This document shows positions 22,068 through 31,302 of a stretch of DNA of 64,000 bases, piece after piece. The DNA lies in contig JACJYL010000002.1 in assembly GCA_020636105.1 (NCBI GenBank), positions 1 through 64,000 of the forward strand, in the 5' to 3' direction. Position numbers and translations under genes: made by a program. The notes beneath the pieces are model-generated. The model worked only from the letters and a program-made list of their open reading frames with translations, ran no database searches and was not told where the DNA came from. The first letter of the stretch is position 1. Each line of letters begins with the position of its first letter. This stretch comes from Lewinellaceae bacterium. Its GTDB lineage: Bacteria; Bacteroidota; Bacteroidia; Chitinophagales; Saprospiraceae.

Positions 22068-22577
22068 ATGAGAAATATCAAAGCCTTTTTACTGGTGCTG
22101 TCGTTACTGGCGACCACTGGTTTTTATTCATGCAAAACCACCTCCGGGCCTGCAACCTCCCAAACAAAAACGGCAGTTCCGACAGATCCCCTCCAGCTGC
22201 TAAAGGTCAACTACAATTCTCCCTGGCTGGGCATTACCGTTGCAGATAAAAAAATAACCAAGGTTAAAACGTTGAATCATTTTAAAGAATCTAATTTTTC
22301 TTCCACTCCAGATTCGGTCAGTACCGAAATGCTGATGGATGGAGTAGCTTTAAGCGACAGTATTCTCAATGTATTGAACAAACTGATCGATGAAAAAAAA
22401 TTCTGGGAACTAGAAGACAATTATGGAGCCCCCGAGGGACTACGATTTTATCCTTACACTATTTCTGTGGAAAGAAATGAAAAAATAAAGACAGTCACTT
22501 TCCGGAGCAATCCTTCTTATGGCCTTGCCCCTTCCGGGTTTACGGCGATCCAAAAATTCCTGGAGGAAATGAAGTAA
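22068..22577 (+). CDS. Hypothetical lipoprotein
   Basis: 169 residues from the ATG at 22068, which places a lipoprotein signal peptide (MRNIKAFLLVLSLL...FYSC, Cys about residue 22) at the N-terminus; an upstream ATG at 22023 would bury it. The mature part has a disordered Thr/Ser-rich start and then a small alpha/beta domain containing PYTISVERNEKIKTVTFRSNPSYG. I do not recognise a named family. It lies about 60 bp after bshC and may share its transcript. Confidence 0.8.
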   Translation: MRNIKAFLLVLSLLATTGFYSCKTTSGPATSQTKTAVPTDPLQLLKVNYNSPWLGITVADKKITKVKTLNHFKESNFSSTPDSVSTEMLMDGVALSDSILNVLNKLIDEKKFWELEDNYGAPEGLRFYPYTISVERNEKIKTVTFRSNPSYGLAPSGFTAIQKFLEEMK

Positions 22578-22664
22578 AGAAAGAAACATGAGTTCATCCC
22601 GAATTTTCAAAAACTGTCTGAAATAGAATTTTTTAGATTATTTGAAGTATTTTTTAAATGTAAA

Positions 22665-22739
22665 ACCTGCCTGCAGACGCAGGAAGGCAGGTGTAAAACA
22701 AGGAATTTAAAACCTGCCTGCTGACGCAGGAAGGCAGGT
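22665..22739. repeat. Tandem pair of REP-like palindromes
   Basis: Two copies, 22665-22692 and 22712-22739, of a 28-bp palindrome starting ACCTGCCTGC and ending GAAGGCAGGT, with a 47-bp period. They differ at one position (GCAGACG against GCTGACG). A related copy lies at 22848-22882. This is a REP-type interspersed repeat. Confidence 0.85.
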
Positions 22740-22906
22740 GTAAAAGTGAGTGGGCAAAAGGTTTGGGTTTTGGAAAAAAGTCATTTTTTGTCGCAAAACA
22801 CCTAACACACGACCCAAACACTTCTAAATTTTGCGGTTACTTGTTTTAAACCTTGCCTGCTGCTGCGACGGAAGGCAGGTTTTGCGGTTTATTTCTTTTG
22901 TAAAAG

Positions 22907-22946
22907 AAAAATCCCGAATTTAATCTGATTAGATGAAATTCGGGAT
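22907..22946 (-). terminator. Rho-independent terminator of the DUF3179 gene
   Basis: ATCCCGAATTT at 22911-22921 pairs with AAATTCGGGAT at 22936-22946 around a 14-nt loop. On the minus strand the stem is followed by a run of five T (plus-strand A at 22907-22911). It lies about 40 bp past the stop of the minus-strand DUF3179 gene. Confidence 0.7.
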
Positions 22947-22982
22947 GACTCATGTTCTTCATTATTGTATCACGAAACAAAT

Positions 22983-23969
22983 TTAGTCTTCTTCCAAAAG
23001 GGCCAATGGGGTACGATCAGGAAGGAAACCGTAGATTTTTGTATCCGTATGGTAAGCGTACCATGCATACCAGTAGGAAACTACCGCCGGTAACAATTGA
23101 CCGTCCTCATCCGTCATGACAAAAGATTCATTTTCTGCATTAAAGCTGATTCTCACCTTCATCCCGTTAAAGTAATCTTCGACGACGGTGTTGCTGCTCT
23201 TTAACATAGAAAACGGGTATGCTTTATATTTCCCATCCACTTCCAGCCCGATGACCTTACTCTTCAAAGGAAGTTTCTTATTGGTATAACTCACCGGGAA
23301 CGGCAATTCAACCGTATTTTCAAACTCGCTGTAAGCCGCCTTGCTGTAATCAATCCCCTCACTGTTCGCCATGGAAAGCACGCTGGTTTCAGGATGCATC
23401 AATGTCCACTCTTTCCATGTAGTGTAAACCACAGGTACTTTATCCAGGTACGTTCCGGCTAAATCCCCACTCACTGCCTGCCCGGTCATCTGTCCCCACA
23501 AAGAACGGGTAGCATTATCGTAGAAAAGGGTGTTGTTGTTGAATACCATTGCGGAAACGCCGGCATCCGTGCCTTTATAAGCCTGGCCACTGTAGGTTAG
23601 GGCACTGAAAGTCACCAAAATGTTTTCTCCGCCAAAATTGTCATTGACCACCTCATGCCATGAAATGATTCGTATAGGATAGGCTTTGGCAATACCGTTA
23701 TAGGTGATCCCCAGCACCATATCCTTAGCATCAAGCCATTGATCAGCCTGTAAGGAGGCTTCAAAAACCGGAGCGCTCAACGCCGGAATTCCCGTCCTTT
23801 TTTCAGCTCCCGGGTAAATCTCACTGATGGGAATTTCAAGATTGGACAGTTCAAAATAGTTCGCTGCAAAAAATTCAGGATCGTAATCCACATTTTGAGC
23901 CGTAGCCCCATGAGTGAATCCCAAGAATAAAAGCGAAAAAAGTGTCGTAATTTTCAATACAGTGTTCAT
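22983..23969 (-). CDS. DUF3179 family exported protein
   Basis: 328 residues from the ATG at 23969, which puts a signal peptide (MNTVLKITTLFSLLFLGF...TAQ) first; the longer frame to 24035 lacks one. DUF3179 features are NGIAKAYPIRIISWHEVVNDNFGG, the internal LFYDNATRSLWGQMTGQAVSG, and the C-terminal SYWYAWYAYHTDTKIY. In most members I know, the segment after HEVVND reads as a CPLC-type motif; here it is VTFSALTYSGQAY and both cysteines are gone. The protein is probably periplasmic or surface-exposed. The family's biochemical role is not established. Confidence 0.85.
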   Translation of the reverse strand: MNTVLKITTLFSLLFLGFTHGATAQNVDYDPEFFAANYFELSNLEIPISEIYPGAEKRTGIPALSAPVFEASLQADQWLDAKDMVLGITYNGIAKAYPIRIISWHEVVNDNFGGENILVTFSALTYSGQAYKGTDAGVSAMVFNNNTLFYDNATRSLWGQMTGQAVSGDLAGTYLDKVPVVYTTWKEWTLMHPETSVLSMANSEGIDYSKAAYSEFENTVELPFPVSYTNKKLPLKSKVIGLEVDGKYKAYPFSMLKSSNTVVEDYFNGMKVRISFNAENESFVMTDEDGQLLPAVVSYWYAWYAYHTDTKIYGFLPDRTPLALLEED

Positions 23970-24293
23970 AGAAAAAAATTTAGAATAGTGTTTAAAAAAT
24001 AATTGTTTCAGGTGAAGCATTTTCATGCCTACCAATAACTAATTACATAAAGCGTGCCAAAAATGAAAAAGAGTATTTTGAAAGAGTTTTTTTAGCTATT
24101 TTCTGAAATAATTATGATGTAGAGCCAATTCATAATCCTATACTGCAGCGATTGCTTTTTAGCTTTGTTGCTCGAAAATCGTTGGATACTGGAATTGTTG
24201 TTGAATTTTATCTATTTTCATCTTTAACCGGGGTTGCATTTTAAAATTTATCATTTATCATTTTACATTTATCATTTTACATTCCAAAGGTCT

Positions 24294-24301
24294 TATCTTT
24301 G
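24294..24301 (+). promoter_or_regulatory. Bacteroidota-type -7 box TATCTTTG
   Basis: TATCTTTG ends 16 bp before the ATG of the LysM protein. Upstream at 24246-24282 is an AT-rich direct repeat of TTTATCATTTTACA type. No clear -33 TTG is seen. Confidence 0.5.
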
Positions 24302-24317
24302 TGGAAACTAATGTACT

Positions 24318-25181
24318 ATGAGATTTTACAAACCCCTGGTCGTTTTAACGGTCATTTACTTTATGATTGCTTCCAGATTATTCGCCACAGGGGATAGTCT
24401 GTATTACCTCCTCCCAAAGGATTCTATCATACTGACGATTGACAATGATGGCGAAAAAATATTTAACCATAAAATCGAAAAAAAACAAACCCTCTACAGC
24501 CTGGCCTATTTTTATGGCCTTTCGGTGGAAGAATTGTACTATTACAATCCCGGGCTAAAGGAAGCTACCGTCAAAATACACCAGGGTATTCGGGTGCCCA
24601 TTCCCAACAGAGCCATCACCAGGTATTTACCCCAGGATGAAACCGCAATTGGGTATATCCCGGTTTATTATGTGGTAAAAAAGGGAGATACCATGTACCG
24701 GATTTCCCAGCAATTTTTCAGGCTGCCCATTGATGTACTAATGGAACGCAATCACCTGACAAACAACCAGTTAAAAACGGGACAACTATTACACGTGGGT
24801 TGGATGAACATGGGGGGCATCCCTGAGGATTACCGACAAATTACGGGTGGCCCTATGGCCAGGCGCAATTTCGCCATGAAAAAAGTTTATCTTCGCGAGT
24901 CCAATGGGAAAAAAGAACACACTGAACAGGGCGTGGCCTTTTGGCAAAAAAACAGTAAGGAAGAGTCTGATTTTTATGCCTTACACCGCACGGCTCCGGT
25001 TAACTCAGTGATCGCAGTCGAAAACCCTATGACCAAAAGAACCGTTTACGTCAAAGTCATCGGGGACATTCCGGACGCGGCCTTTGGATACGATGTTGTG
25101 GTGGTCCTTTCTCCTTTGATGGCTAAATTATTGGGGGCAAAAGATCCCCGGTTTTTTGTCCATGTGAATTACCATAAGTAA
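24318..25181 (+). CDS. LysM-domain protein with double-psi barrel-like C-terminus
   Basis: 287 residues. N-terminal signal peptide (about residues 1-23), then two LysM-type peptidoglycan-binding repeats: KKQTLYSLAYFYGLSVEELYYYNPG near residues 55-80 and VVKKGDTMYRISQQFFRLPIDVLMERN near 120-145. The C-terminal ~100 residues (GVAFWQKNSKEESDFYALHRTAPVNSVIAVENPMTKRTVYVKVIGDIPD) look like an RlpA-type double-psi beta-barrel. Probably a periplasmic cell-wall protein. Conserved Asp of lytic RlpA enzymes cannot be confirmed by eye, so binding rather than cutting is possible. It precedes the cystathionine synthase gene on the same strand. Confidence 0.87.
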   Translation: MRFYKPLVVLTVIYFMIASRLFATGDSLYYLLPKDSIILTIDNDGEKIFNHKIEKKQTLYSLAYFYGLSVEELYYYNPGLKEATVKIHQGIRVPIPNRAITRYLPQDETAIGYIPVYYVVKKGDTMYRISQQFFRLPIDVLMERNHLTNNQLKTGQLLHVGWMNMGGIPEDYRQITGGPMARRNFAMKKVYLRESNGKKEHTEQGVAFWQKNSKEESDFYALHRTAPVNSVIAVENPMTKRTVYVKVIGDIPDAAFGYDVVVVLSPLMAKLLGAKDPRFFVHVNYHK

Positions 25182-25284
25182 GCAGTCCGAACCTGTCCTT
25201 GTTGAGTATTTCACTGTCCATCCCCTATCGGGTTGACCCGAAATGATAAAATCCAAAATTGACCATATTTTCAAAAAGTTATCA

Positions 25285-26655
25285 ATGCAAAAAGAAATCC
25301 AGTACTACGACAACATCCTTGAGATCATCGGCAACACCCCTTTGATCAAATTGAACAAGATCACGAAAAATATTCCTGCCCTTGTCCTGGTTAAATTTGA
25401 AACCGTAAACCCGGGACATTCCATCAAAGACCGTATGGCCCTTAAAATGGTGCTGGATGCTGAAGCACGAGGCGACCTGAAACCGGGAGGCACCATCATT
25501 GAATGCACCTCAGGCAATACCGGCATGGGACTGGCCCTGGCTGCTGCCGTCAAAGGATACAAATGTATTTTTACCACGAGTGATAAACAATCCAAGGAAA
25601 AATTCGACCTGCTCCGCGCCCATGGTGCAGAAGTCATTGTATGCCCTACCAACGTCATGCCGGAAGACCCCAGGTCCTACTATTCCGTTGCTAAAAAGCT
25701 GAGTGAAGAAATTCCTAATTCCTACTGGTGTAACCAATACGACAACCTTTCCAACCGTCAGGCTCATTACGAATCGACAGGCCCTGAAATCTGGGAACAG
25801 ACTGGAGGCCGGATTACGCATATGATCGTAGGCGTAGGGACAGGAGGTACCGTTTCGGGAGTGGGCAAATACCTGAAGGAACAAAACCCCGACGTAAAAA
25901 TCTGGGGAATTGACACCTACGGCTCTGTTTTCAAAAAATACCACGAAACCGGAATCTTTGATGAAAAAGAAATTTATCCCTATATCACGGAAGGAATAGG
26001 AGAAGATATCCTTCCTGCCAATGTAGATTTCTCCGTAATCGATCATTTTGAGAAGGTAACGGACAAAGACGGCGCCCTCATGGCCCGCCGTCTCGCTGAA
26101 GAAGAAGGAATGTTATTGGGGTATTCCGCAGGGTCTGCAGTGGCCGGCCTTTTGCAAATGAAGGATCAACTCACCAAAGATGACGTCGTGGTCATTGTCA
26201 TCCACGACCACGGGAGCCGCTATGTGGGGAAGTTATTCAATGACGACTGGATGCGGGAACGCGGTTTTATCAACAAAGAACCCGTGGTGGCAGACATCCT
26301 CGCCAAGAAGACAGGCATCGAGTTGATTGCCGTCAAACCGGATAATACGGTGAGGGAAGCTTTTAATATTATGAAGGCAAGAGAACTTTCTCAACTCCCT
26401 GTTATGAAAGGTGAGGATATCGTAGGCTCTGTGACGGAAACCATTGTACTCAACTACCTACTCGAAAATCCAATGAAAAATACAGAAAACAAGGTCAAGG
26501 ACATTATGAATGCTCCTTTTCCAATGGTAAAAGAGGATACCCGCTGCAGTGATATTCGTAAAATGATGGATAAAAATGCTCCGGCCGTAATGGTAAAAGA
26601 TAAAATGGGAGCCCTCCACATTATTACCAACTACGATATTATAAAAGCAATGTAG
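25285..26655 (+). CDS. Cystathionine beta-synthase with C-terminal CBS pair
   Basis: 456 residues from the ATG at 25285; an ATG at 25243 would add 14 residues not typical of the family. PLP-dependent fold type II enzyme joining serine and homocysteine (or acting as a cysteine synthase). K48 in SIKDRMA is the expected Schiff-base lysine, preceded by IGNTPLIKLN. TSGNTGMGLA binds the substrate carboxylate, GVGTGGTVSGVGKYLK binds the PLP phosphate, and GYSAGSA lies near the C-terminal part of the catalytic domain. From about residue 340 two CBS repeats follow (PDNTVREAFNIMKARELSQLPV and KEDTRCSDIRKMMDKNAPAVMV), which mark CBS-type regulation rather than plain CysK. CysK-like activity is the alternative. 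Confidence 0.93.
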   Translation: MQKEIQYYDNILEIIGNTPLIKLNKITKNIPALVLVKFETVNPGHSIKDRMALKMVLDAEARGDLKPGGTIIECTSGNTGMGLALAAAVKGYKCIFTTSDKQSKEKFDLLRAHGAEVIVCPTNVMPEDPRSYYSVAKKLSEEIPNSYWCNQYDNLSNRQAHYESTGPEIWEQTGGRITHMIVGVGTGGTVSGVGKYLKEQNPDVKIWGIDTYGSVFKKYHETGIFDEKEIYPYITEGIGEDILPANVDFSVIDHFEKVTDKDGALMARRLAEEEGMLLGYSAGSAVAGLLQMKDQLTKDDVVVIVIHDHGSRYVGKLFNDDWMRERGFINKEPVVADILAKKTGIELIAVKPDNTVREAFNIMKARELSQLPVMKGEDIVGSVTETIVLNYLLENPMKNTENKVKDIMNAPFPMVKEDTRCSDIRKMMDKNAPAVMVKDKMGALHIITNYDIIKAM

Positions 26656-26727
26656 ATTAATTATTACAAAAAATTCCTACATTAGACCGCTGTTGAATAC
26701 CTAAATTGGACATTTAAAACCTGACAC

Positions 26728-28062
26728 ATGAAAAAACTAGCCCTGCACTGGAAAATTCTCATAGGAATGTTATTCGGGATCATTTTCGGAATGATCATGA
26801 TACAAGTAAATGGTGGAAGTGCTTTTGTGGAAGAATGGATCAAACCATTCGGAACCATATTCGTCAATTTACTTAAGCTCATCGCAGTCCCCCTTATTGT
26901 GGCTTCCCTCATTAAAGGGATTTCTGACTTGAAGGACATTTCCAAATTTTCAAAAATTGGTGGACGGACCATTCTCATTTATATCATGACAACGGTTTTA
27001 GCCATTACCGTAGGCCTTTTACTGGTAAACACTCTAAAACCAGGAGTAGGCATTTCACAGGAAACCATCGCTCAGCTCACCGAAACCTACGCCTCCAGTG
27101 ACCAGGTAGCCTCCAAGATTCAGGAAGCCACCCGACAAAAAAGCAGCGGGCACCTGCAATTCCTGGTGGATATGGTTCCCGACAATGCCATAGCCGCGAT
27201 GGGAGAAAATACCCGAATGTTACAGGTGATCGTGTTTACCATTCTCTTTGGACTGTGCATGCTGCTCATCAAGCCTGAAAAGTCGAAGCCACTTAAAAAA
27301 TTCTTTGACTCTCTCAATGATGTGATCCTTAAAATGGTGGATCTCATTATGCTGTCGGCTCCTTATGCTGTGTTTGCGCTGCTGGCCAGTGTGGTCTCCT
27401 CTTCGGATGATCCGGCCTTATTGTACGCTTTATTAAAATATGCCCTGGTGGTCGTGGGAGGCCTGTTGGTCATGATCGTCATTTATTCGTCGATCATATT
27501 TTTTATCGTAAAAAAGAACCCATTCTGGTTCCTCCGCGAGATCAGCCCGGCTCAGTTGCTCGCCTTTTCGACAAGCTCCAGTGCTGCCACGCTGCCGGTG
27601 ACCATGGAACGTGTCGAAGAACATTTAGGAGTGGACAAGGAAGTATCCAGTTTTGTACTGCCCGTGGGAGCCACCATCAACATGGATGGTACCAGCCTTT
27701 ACCAAGGCGTTGCCGCTGTTTTTATTTCACAGGCCCTGGGACACCACCTCTCCTTCGGTGATCAGTTGACCATTGTCCTGACCGCACTGCTGGCCTCTAT
27801 AGGATCTGCAGCAGTACCGGGCGCAGGAATGGTAATGTTGATCATCGTATTGGAAGCTATTGGCTTCCCTCCTGATAAACTGGCCATTGGCCTGGCGTTA
27901 ATCTTTGCCGTTGACCGTCCGCTAGATATGTGCAGAACGGTCATCAATGTCACAGGAGACGCCACGGTCGCCATGCTGGTAGCAAAAAGCGTAGGTAAAC
28001 TGGGAGAACCTCATGTGGAAGAATGGGATGATGATTATTCCCCTGATTCGAAAGAAAATTAA
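26728..28062 (+). CDS. Dicarboxylate/amino acid:cation symporter (GltP/DctA family)
   Basis: 444 residues with about eight hydrophobic segments and re-entrant loops. Inner-membrane secondary transporter for glutamate, aspartate or C4-dicarboxylates. Family signatures are the serine-rich STSSSAATLPVT in hairpin loop 1, NMDGTSLYQ (family NMDGT) in the seventh helix, and PGAGMVML followed by AVDRPLDMCRTVINVTGD in hairpin loop 2 and helix 8, where the Asp and Arg contact the substrate. The cation (H+ or Na+) and exact substrate are not settled. It is followed 24 bp later by a small conserved gene. Confidence 0.95.
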   Translation: MKKLALHWKILIGMLFGIIFGMIMIQVNGGSAFVEEWIKPFGTIFVNLLKLIAVPLIVASLIKGISDLKDISKFSKIGGRTILIYIMTTVLAITVGLLLVNTLKPGVGISQETIAQLTETYASSDQVASKIQEATRQKSSGHLQFLVDMVPDNAIAAMGENTRMLQVIVFTILFGLCMLLIKPEKSKPLKKFFDSLNDVILKMVDLIMLSAPYAVFALLASVVSSSDDPALLYALLKYALVVVGGLLVMIVIYSSIIFFIVKKNPFWFLREISPAQLLAFSTSSSAATLPVTMERVEEHLGVDKEVSSFVLPVGATINMDGTSLYQGVAAVFISQALGHHLSFGDQLTIVLTALLASIGSAAVPGAGMVMLIIVLEAIGFPPDKLAIGLALIFAVDRPLDMCRTVINVTGDATVAMLVAKSVGKLGEPHVEEWDDDYSPDSKEN

Positions 28063-28085
28063 TTGTTCAAGTAAAAATAAATAAA

Positions 28086-28613
28086 ATGAGTTCGACACTT
28101 GGCATCGGCTCCAGAGTAAACCACCCTGCCTATGGAAAAGGAGCTGTCATTCGCCTTCATAAAGCAGCCTATGAAATTTGCTTCATGATGTATGGGATCA
28201 AACACGTAGGTTACGAATACGACAAATGGGAAGTCATTGAAGCTATTCCCGCTGAGGAAAGCATCAGCTTTTCGGAAGCAGAAAAAGCGCTCATCAAGAT
28301 TCTGCAAACTTATAACGGACTGGAGGAAATCGTAGACCTTGGAGATAAATGGCTCAATGGCACCCTGATCCTTAAGCCTGAAGATCCTGATCTTAAATCC
28401 AAGGAAATGCCTATCGAAACCTTTTTTCACAAATTGGTCATGGTCCGTGACCGGCTCAGGGTCATGGAACAGCGCATCAACAGCAGTGAGCTGACAGATG
28501 AGGATAAGGTTAACCTTCAACAGTATATCACACGTATTTATGGTAGCCTGACTTCTTTCAATATACTGTTCAAGTACAAGGAAGACCATTTTACCGGAGA
28601 AAAAACAAAGTGA
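28086..28613 (+). CDS. Conserved hypothetical protein
   Basis: 175 residues, no signal peptide or membrane segment. The N-terminal ~50 residues (GIGSRVNHPAYGKGAVIRL...YGIKHVGYEYDKWEVI) look like a small beta-barrel of the kind seen at the start of DNA- or RNA-handling proteins. The rest is helical with no motif I can name. It starts 24 bp after the symporter stop, so the two are probably co-transcribed. Function unknown. Confidence 0.82.
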   Translation: MSSTLGIGSRVNHPAYGKGAVIRLHKAAYEICFMMYGIKHVGYEYDKWEVIEAIPAEESISFSEAEKALIKILQTYNGLEEIVDLGDKWLNGTLILKPEDPDLKSKEMPIETFFHKLVMVRDRLRVMEQRINSSELTDEDKVNLQQYITRIYGSLTSFNILFKYKEDHFTGEKTK

Positions 28614-28718
28614 TCCCATATTTGTTGAATGAAAGCAGGGAGTTAGGTTTTTTATCCTGATATTTGAAGCAATAAATTCATTCCTGCTTTTATCTAACCT
28701 GTTTTAACTTGAAAGGAT

Positions 28719-30053
28719 ATGTCATTGCTCAATAAATTTTTACTCCTCTCCGGAATGATCTTGCTGATCAGCGGATGCCTGGTCGTTGACCATCCGTTTA
28801 CAGGACTTCCTCCCGGACCATGGAGGGCCGTTTTGAAACTGGATGGCAATTTAAATCTGCCGGAAGAAGACCTGGGGTTATTTGAAATACCGGAAATCAG
28901 GGACGAAGCCATTAAACCTGGAGAATTGCCTTTCAACTTTGAGGTCATTTACGATCCAAACAATGCTGATATCTTCAGCATTGAAATCATCAATGGGACA
29001 GAACGCCTGGTCGTCTCTCCTGACGATATTAAAATGGGATGGGATCATCGGATAGGAAAAGATACGATCACCATCAATTTCCCAATCTATGAATCCTACA
29101 TAAAAGGGATCTATGCGGAAAATTACATCCAGGGGTTCTGGATAGTGACTACAAAAGAAAATTACAAAATTCCCTTTGAAGCCACATTTGGACAAAACCA
29201 CCGATTTGCGAAATTGTTGGAAACTCCGGAATTTAATGTCGACGGAAAATGGGAAGTAACTTTTGAGGTAGAAACCGACTCTCCATATAAAGCCATTGGC
29301 GAATTCAAACAGGAAGGAAGTAAACTTACGGGTACATTTCTCACAGAGACCGGCGATTATCGATTCCTAGAAGGCACGGTTAGGAAAAACAATATGTTCC
29401 TGTCCTGTTTTGACGGGGCTCATGCTTTTCTCTTTGAAGCCAAAGGGATGGAGGACGGCACCTTGTCGGGACTTTTTAAATCCGGTAATCATTATCAATG
29501 CCTTTGGGAAGCAAAACGCAATCCGGATTTTGAACTTCGGGATCCCGATTCCCTGACTTTCCTGAAAGAAGGGTATGATAAGTTTGCCTTTACTTTCCCC
29601 AATACTGAAGGAAAAAGAATTTCGTTGGAAGACGAGAATCTTCAGGGCAAGGTAAAGATCATCCAGGTGATGGGAACCTGGTGCCCCAACTGCATGGATG
29701 AGACCAAATTCCTGTTGGACTTCCTGAAGGGAAACCAGAACGAAGACCTGAAGGTTATTGCCCTGGGGTTTGAAAAACATGATGAATCCCAAAACCAGGA
29801 GTTATTAAAAAAATACAAACTAAAACTGGGTATTCCCTATGAGATACTTTCTGCCGGCCCGCCGGAAAAAGCTGCAGAGGCTCTCCCCATGCTCAACCAC
29901 ATCATGTCCTTCCCTACCATGATCCTTATCGATAAAAAGGGACAGGTAAGAAAAATACATACGGGGTTCTCCGGTCCGGCAACCAGCGAATACCCTGCTT
30001 TTAAAAAAGACTTTGACCAAACGATTAAAATGCTTTTAGAAGAACCCTCCTAA
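28719..30053 (+). CDS. TlpA-like thioredoxin-fold lipoprotein
   Basis: 444 residues. Lipoprotein signal peptide ending LISGC (Cys about residue 20). A long N-terminal beta-rich region (to about residue 285) carries repeated strand patterns such as VDGKWEVTFE and GSKLTGTFLTETGDYRFLEG. From about residue 300 comes a TlpA/AhpC-type domain with the redox motif GTWCPNCMDE and the cis-Pro loop MSFPTMILIDKKGQVR. It is expected to reduce or exchange disulfides in the periplasm. The large N-terminal extension resembles that of Bacteroidota TlpA-family proteins. Single gene, about 100 bp from its neighbours. Confidence 0.9.
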   Translation: MSLLNKFLLLSGMILLISGCLVVDHPFTGLPPGPWRAVLKLDGNLNLPEEDLGLFEIPEIRDEAIKPGELPFNFEVIYDPNNADIFSIEIINGTERLVVSPDDIKMGWDHRIGKDTITINFPIYESYIKGIYAENYIQGFWIVTTKENYKIPFEATFGQNHRFAKLLETPEFNVDGKWEVTFEVETDSPYKAIGEFKQEGSKLTGTFLTETGDYRFLEGTVRKNNMFLSCFDGAHAFLFEAKGMEDGTLSGLFKSGNHYQCLWEAKRNPDFELRDPDSLTFLKEGYDKFAFTFPNTEGKRISLEDENLQGKVKIIQVMGTWCPNCMDETKFLLDFLKGNQNEDLKVIALGFEKHDESQNQELLKKYKLKLGIPYEILSAGPPEKAAEALPMLNHIMSFPTMILIDKKGQVRKIHTGFSGPATSEYPAFKKDFDQTIKMLLEEPS

Positions 30054-30167
30054 ATAAGTGAGATGCATTATCGCAGTATCGTAGAATCGTAGTATTATAC
30101 CATCACAAAGTCTTCTGTTCATCACAAAGGATTGGTTTTTATCGGAAATTTTTAATTATTTCGCACC

Positions 30168-31274
30168 ATGAAGCGGTTCAAACTTCCTTTTCCTTATTAC
30201 TATGCCATTCTTGGTGGAATCCTTTTTGTGATCATTGCCACCCTGAAAAGTTATTTCCAATTGGTTTATTGGAATGAATTTGACCTGGAAAGGCTGAAAA
30301 AGCACTTCATCGTTCACGTTTTGAATTACGTATTGTGGGGACTGCTTGCCCCCATTGTTTATTACCTGGTAAAAAAGTACAGGATTTACGCCCCCGCTTC
30401 TTTCAGTGAAAAAATCAAAGCCATTGTAGTCAGTTTCCTGATGGCATCATCCCATGAGATAATATCGAATTTGGTTTACCTCGTTCCCGCCCATTATTTC
30501 GGTTTCGAACCTTTTACCAATGAAACCTGTAAATACCTTGTAAGAGCCATGCCTTCCGCACTGGTCTCAAGATTCATAGAATACTGGATCATTTATGCTT
30601 TTTTTACCGCCATTGATTTTCAAAAGCAATTCAGAGACAAACAACTCGAACTGGTGGAACTGGAAAAACAATTATCCCAGGCTGAGATGCAGGCCTTAAA
30701 ATCCCAGCTGCAGCCGCATTTCCTTTTCAACACCCTCAATACTATTTCAGCCTTGATGGAGTTTAACATAAAAGGGGCTCAAAAGATCGTTTCAAATTTG
30801 GGAGGGTTACTTCGAAAAGTACTGGACAGTAATAAAGAAAACTTCACCCCATTGAGTGAAGAAATAGATTTTATCAGGAATTATCTGAATATCGAACAGG
30901 TCCGTTTCAGTGATCGGCTTGAAGTCAGGTACGATATCCGGGAAGGGGTATTAAATACCCCTGTTCCCAATTTACTGTTGCAGCCCCTTGTGGAAAATGC
31001 CATCAAGCATGGGTTTTCCAACCAGACAGGAAAAGGAATCATTGAAGTGAGCGCTAAAAAGCTGGATGAGGAATATATCCAATTGATCGTAAAAGACGAT
31101 GGCATTGGATCACAAAGACCTGAAAATGAATTAATTAATTCGGGGATTGGCCTGAAAAACGTAAAGGATCGCCTCAATCTGATTTATAAATCGGATTATA
31201 AACTTGAAATTCGAACGGCCCAAAACAAAGGATTTGAGGTAATCATTTCCATTCCGGTAAAGGGACGTTCCTAA
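30168..31274 (+). CDS. LytS/YesM-type sensor histidine kinase
   Basis: 368 residues. Four hydrophobic segments span about residues 8-150 with no large periplasmic sensor, then a short coiled coil (DKQLELVELEKQLSQAEMQALKSQ) leads into the His_kinase domain. H184 in LQPHFLFNTLN is the predicted phosphorylated histidine. The ATPase part shows NLLLQPLVENAIKHG (N box), DDGIG and GIGLKNVKDRL (G boxes). It is followed 28 bp later by its LytTR partner. The signal is unknown; sensing within the membrane is likely. Confidence 0.94.
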   Translation: MKRFKLPFPYYYAILGGILFVIIATLKSYFQLVYWNEFDLERLKKHFIVHVLNYVLWGLLAPIVYYLVKKYRIYAPASFSEKIKAIVVSFLMASSHEIISNLVYLVPAHYFGFEPFTNETCKYLVRAMPSALVSRFIEYWIIYAFFTAIDFQKQFRDKQLELVELEKQLSQAEMQALKSQLQPHFLFNTLNTISALMEFNIKGAQKIVSNLGGLLRKVLDSNKENFTPLSEEIDFIRNYLNIEQVRFSDRLEVRYDIREGVLNTPVPNLLLQPLVENAIKHGFSNQTGKGIIEVSAKKLDEEYIQLIVKDDGIGSQRPENELINSGIGLKNVKDRLNLIYKSDYKLEIRTAQNKGFEVIISIPVKGRS

Positions 31275-31302
31275 ACAACCAAAAGATAAACCCTCCGTTA
31301 TT

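Larger units (their letters stand above)
22578..22982. other. Intergenic region with REP-like palindromes and a terminator
   Basis: About 400 bp between convergent genes and without ORFs. It contains two tandem palindromes (22665-22692, 22712-22739), a related third (22848-22882), and a terminator at 22907-22946. It is bounded by an inverted repeat, 22586-22607 against 22936-22956, sharing ACATGAGT and CATCCCGAATTT. Confidence 0.75.
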
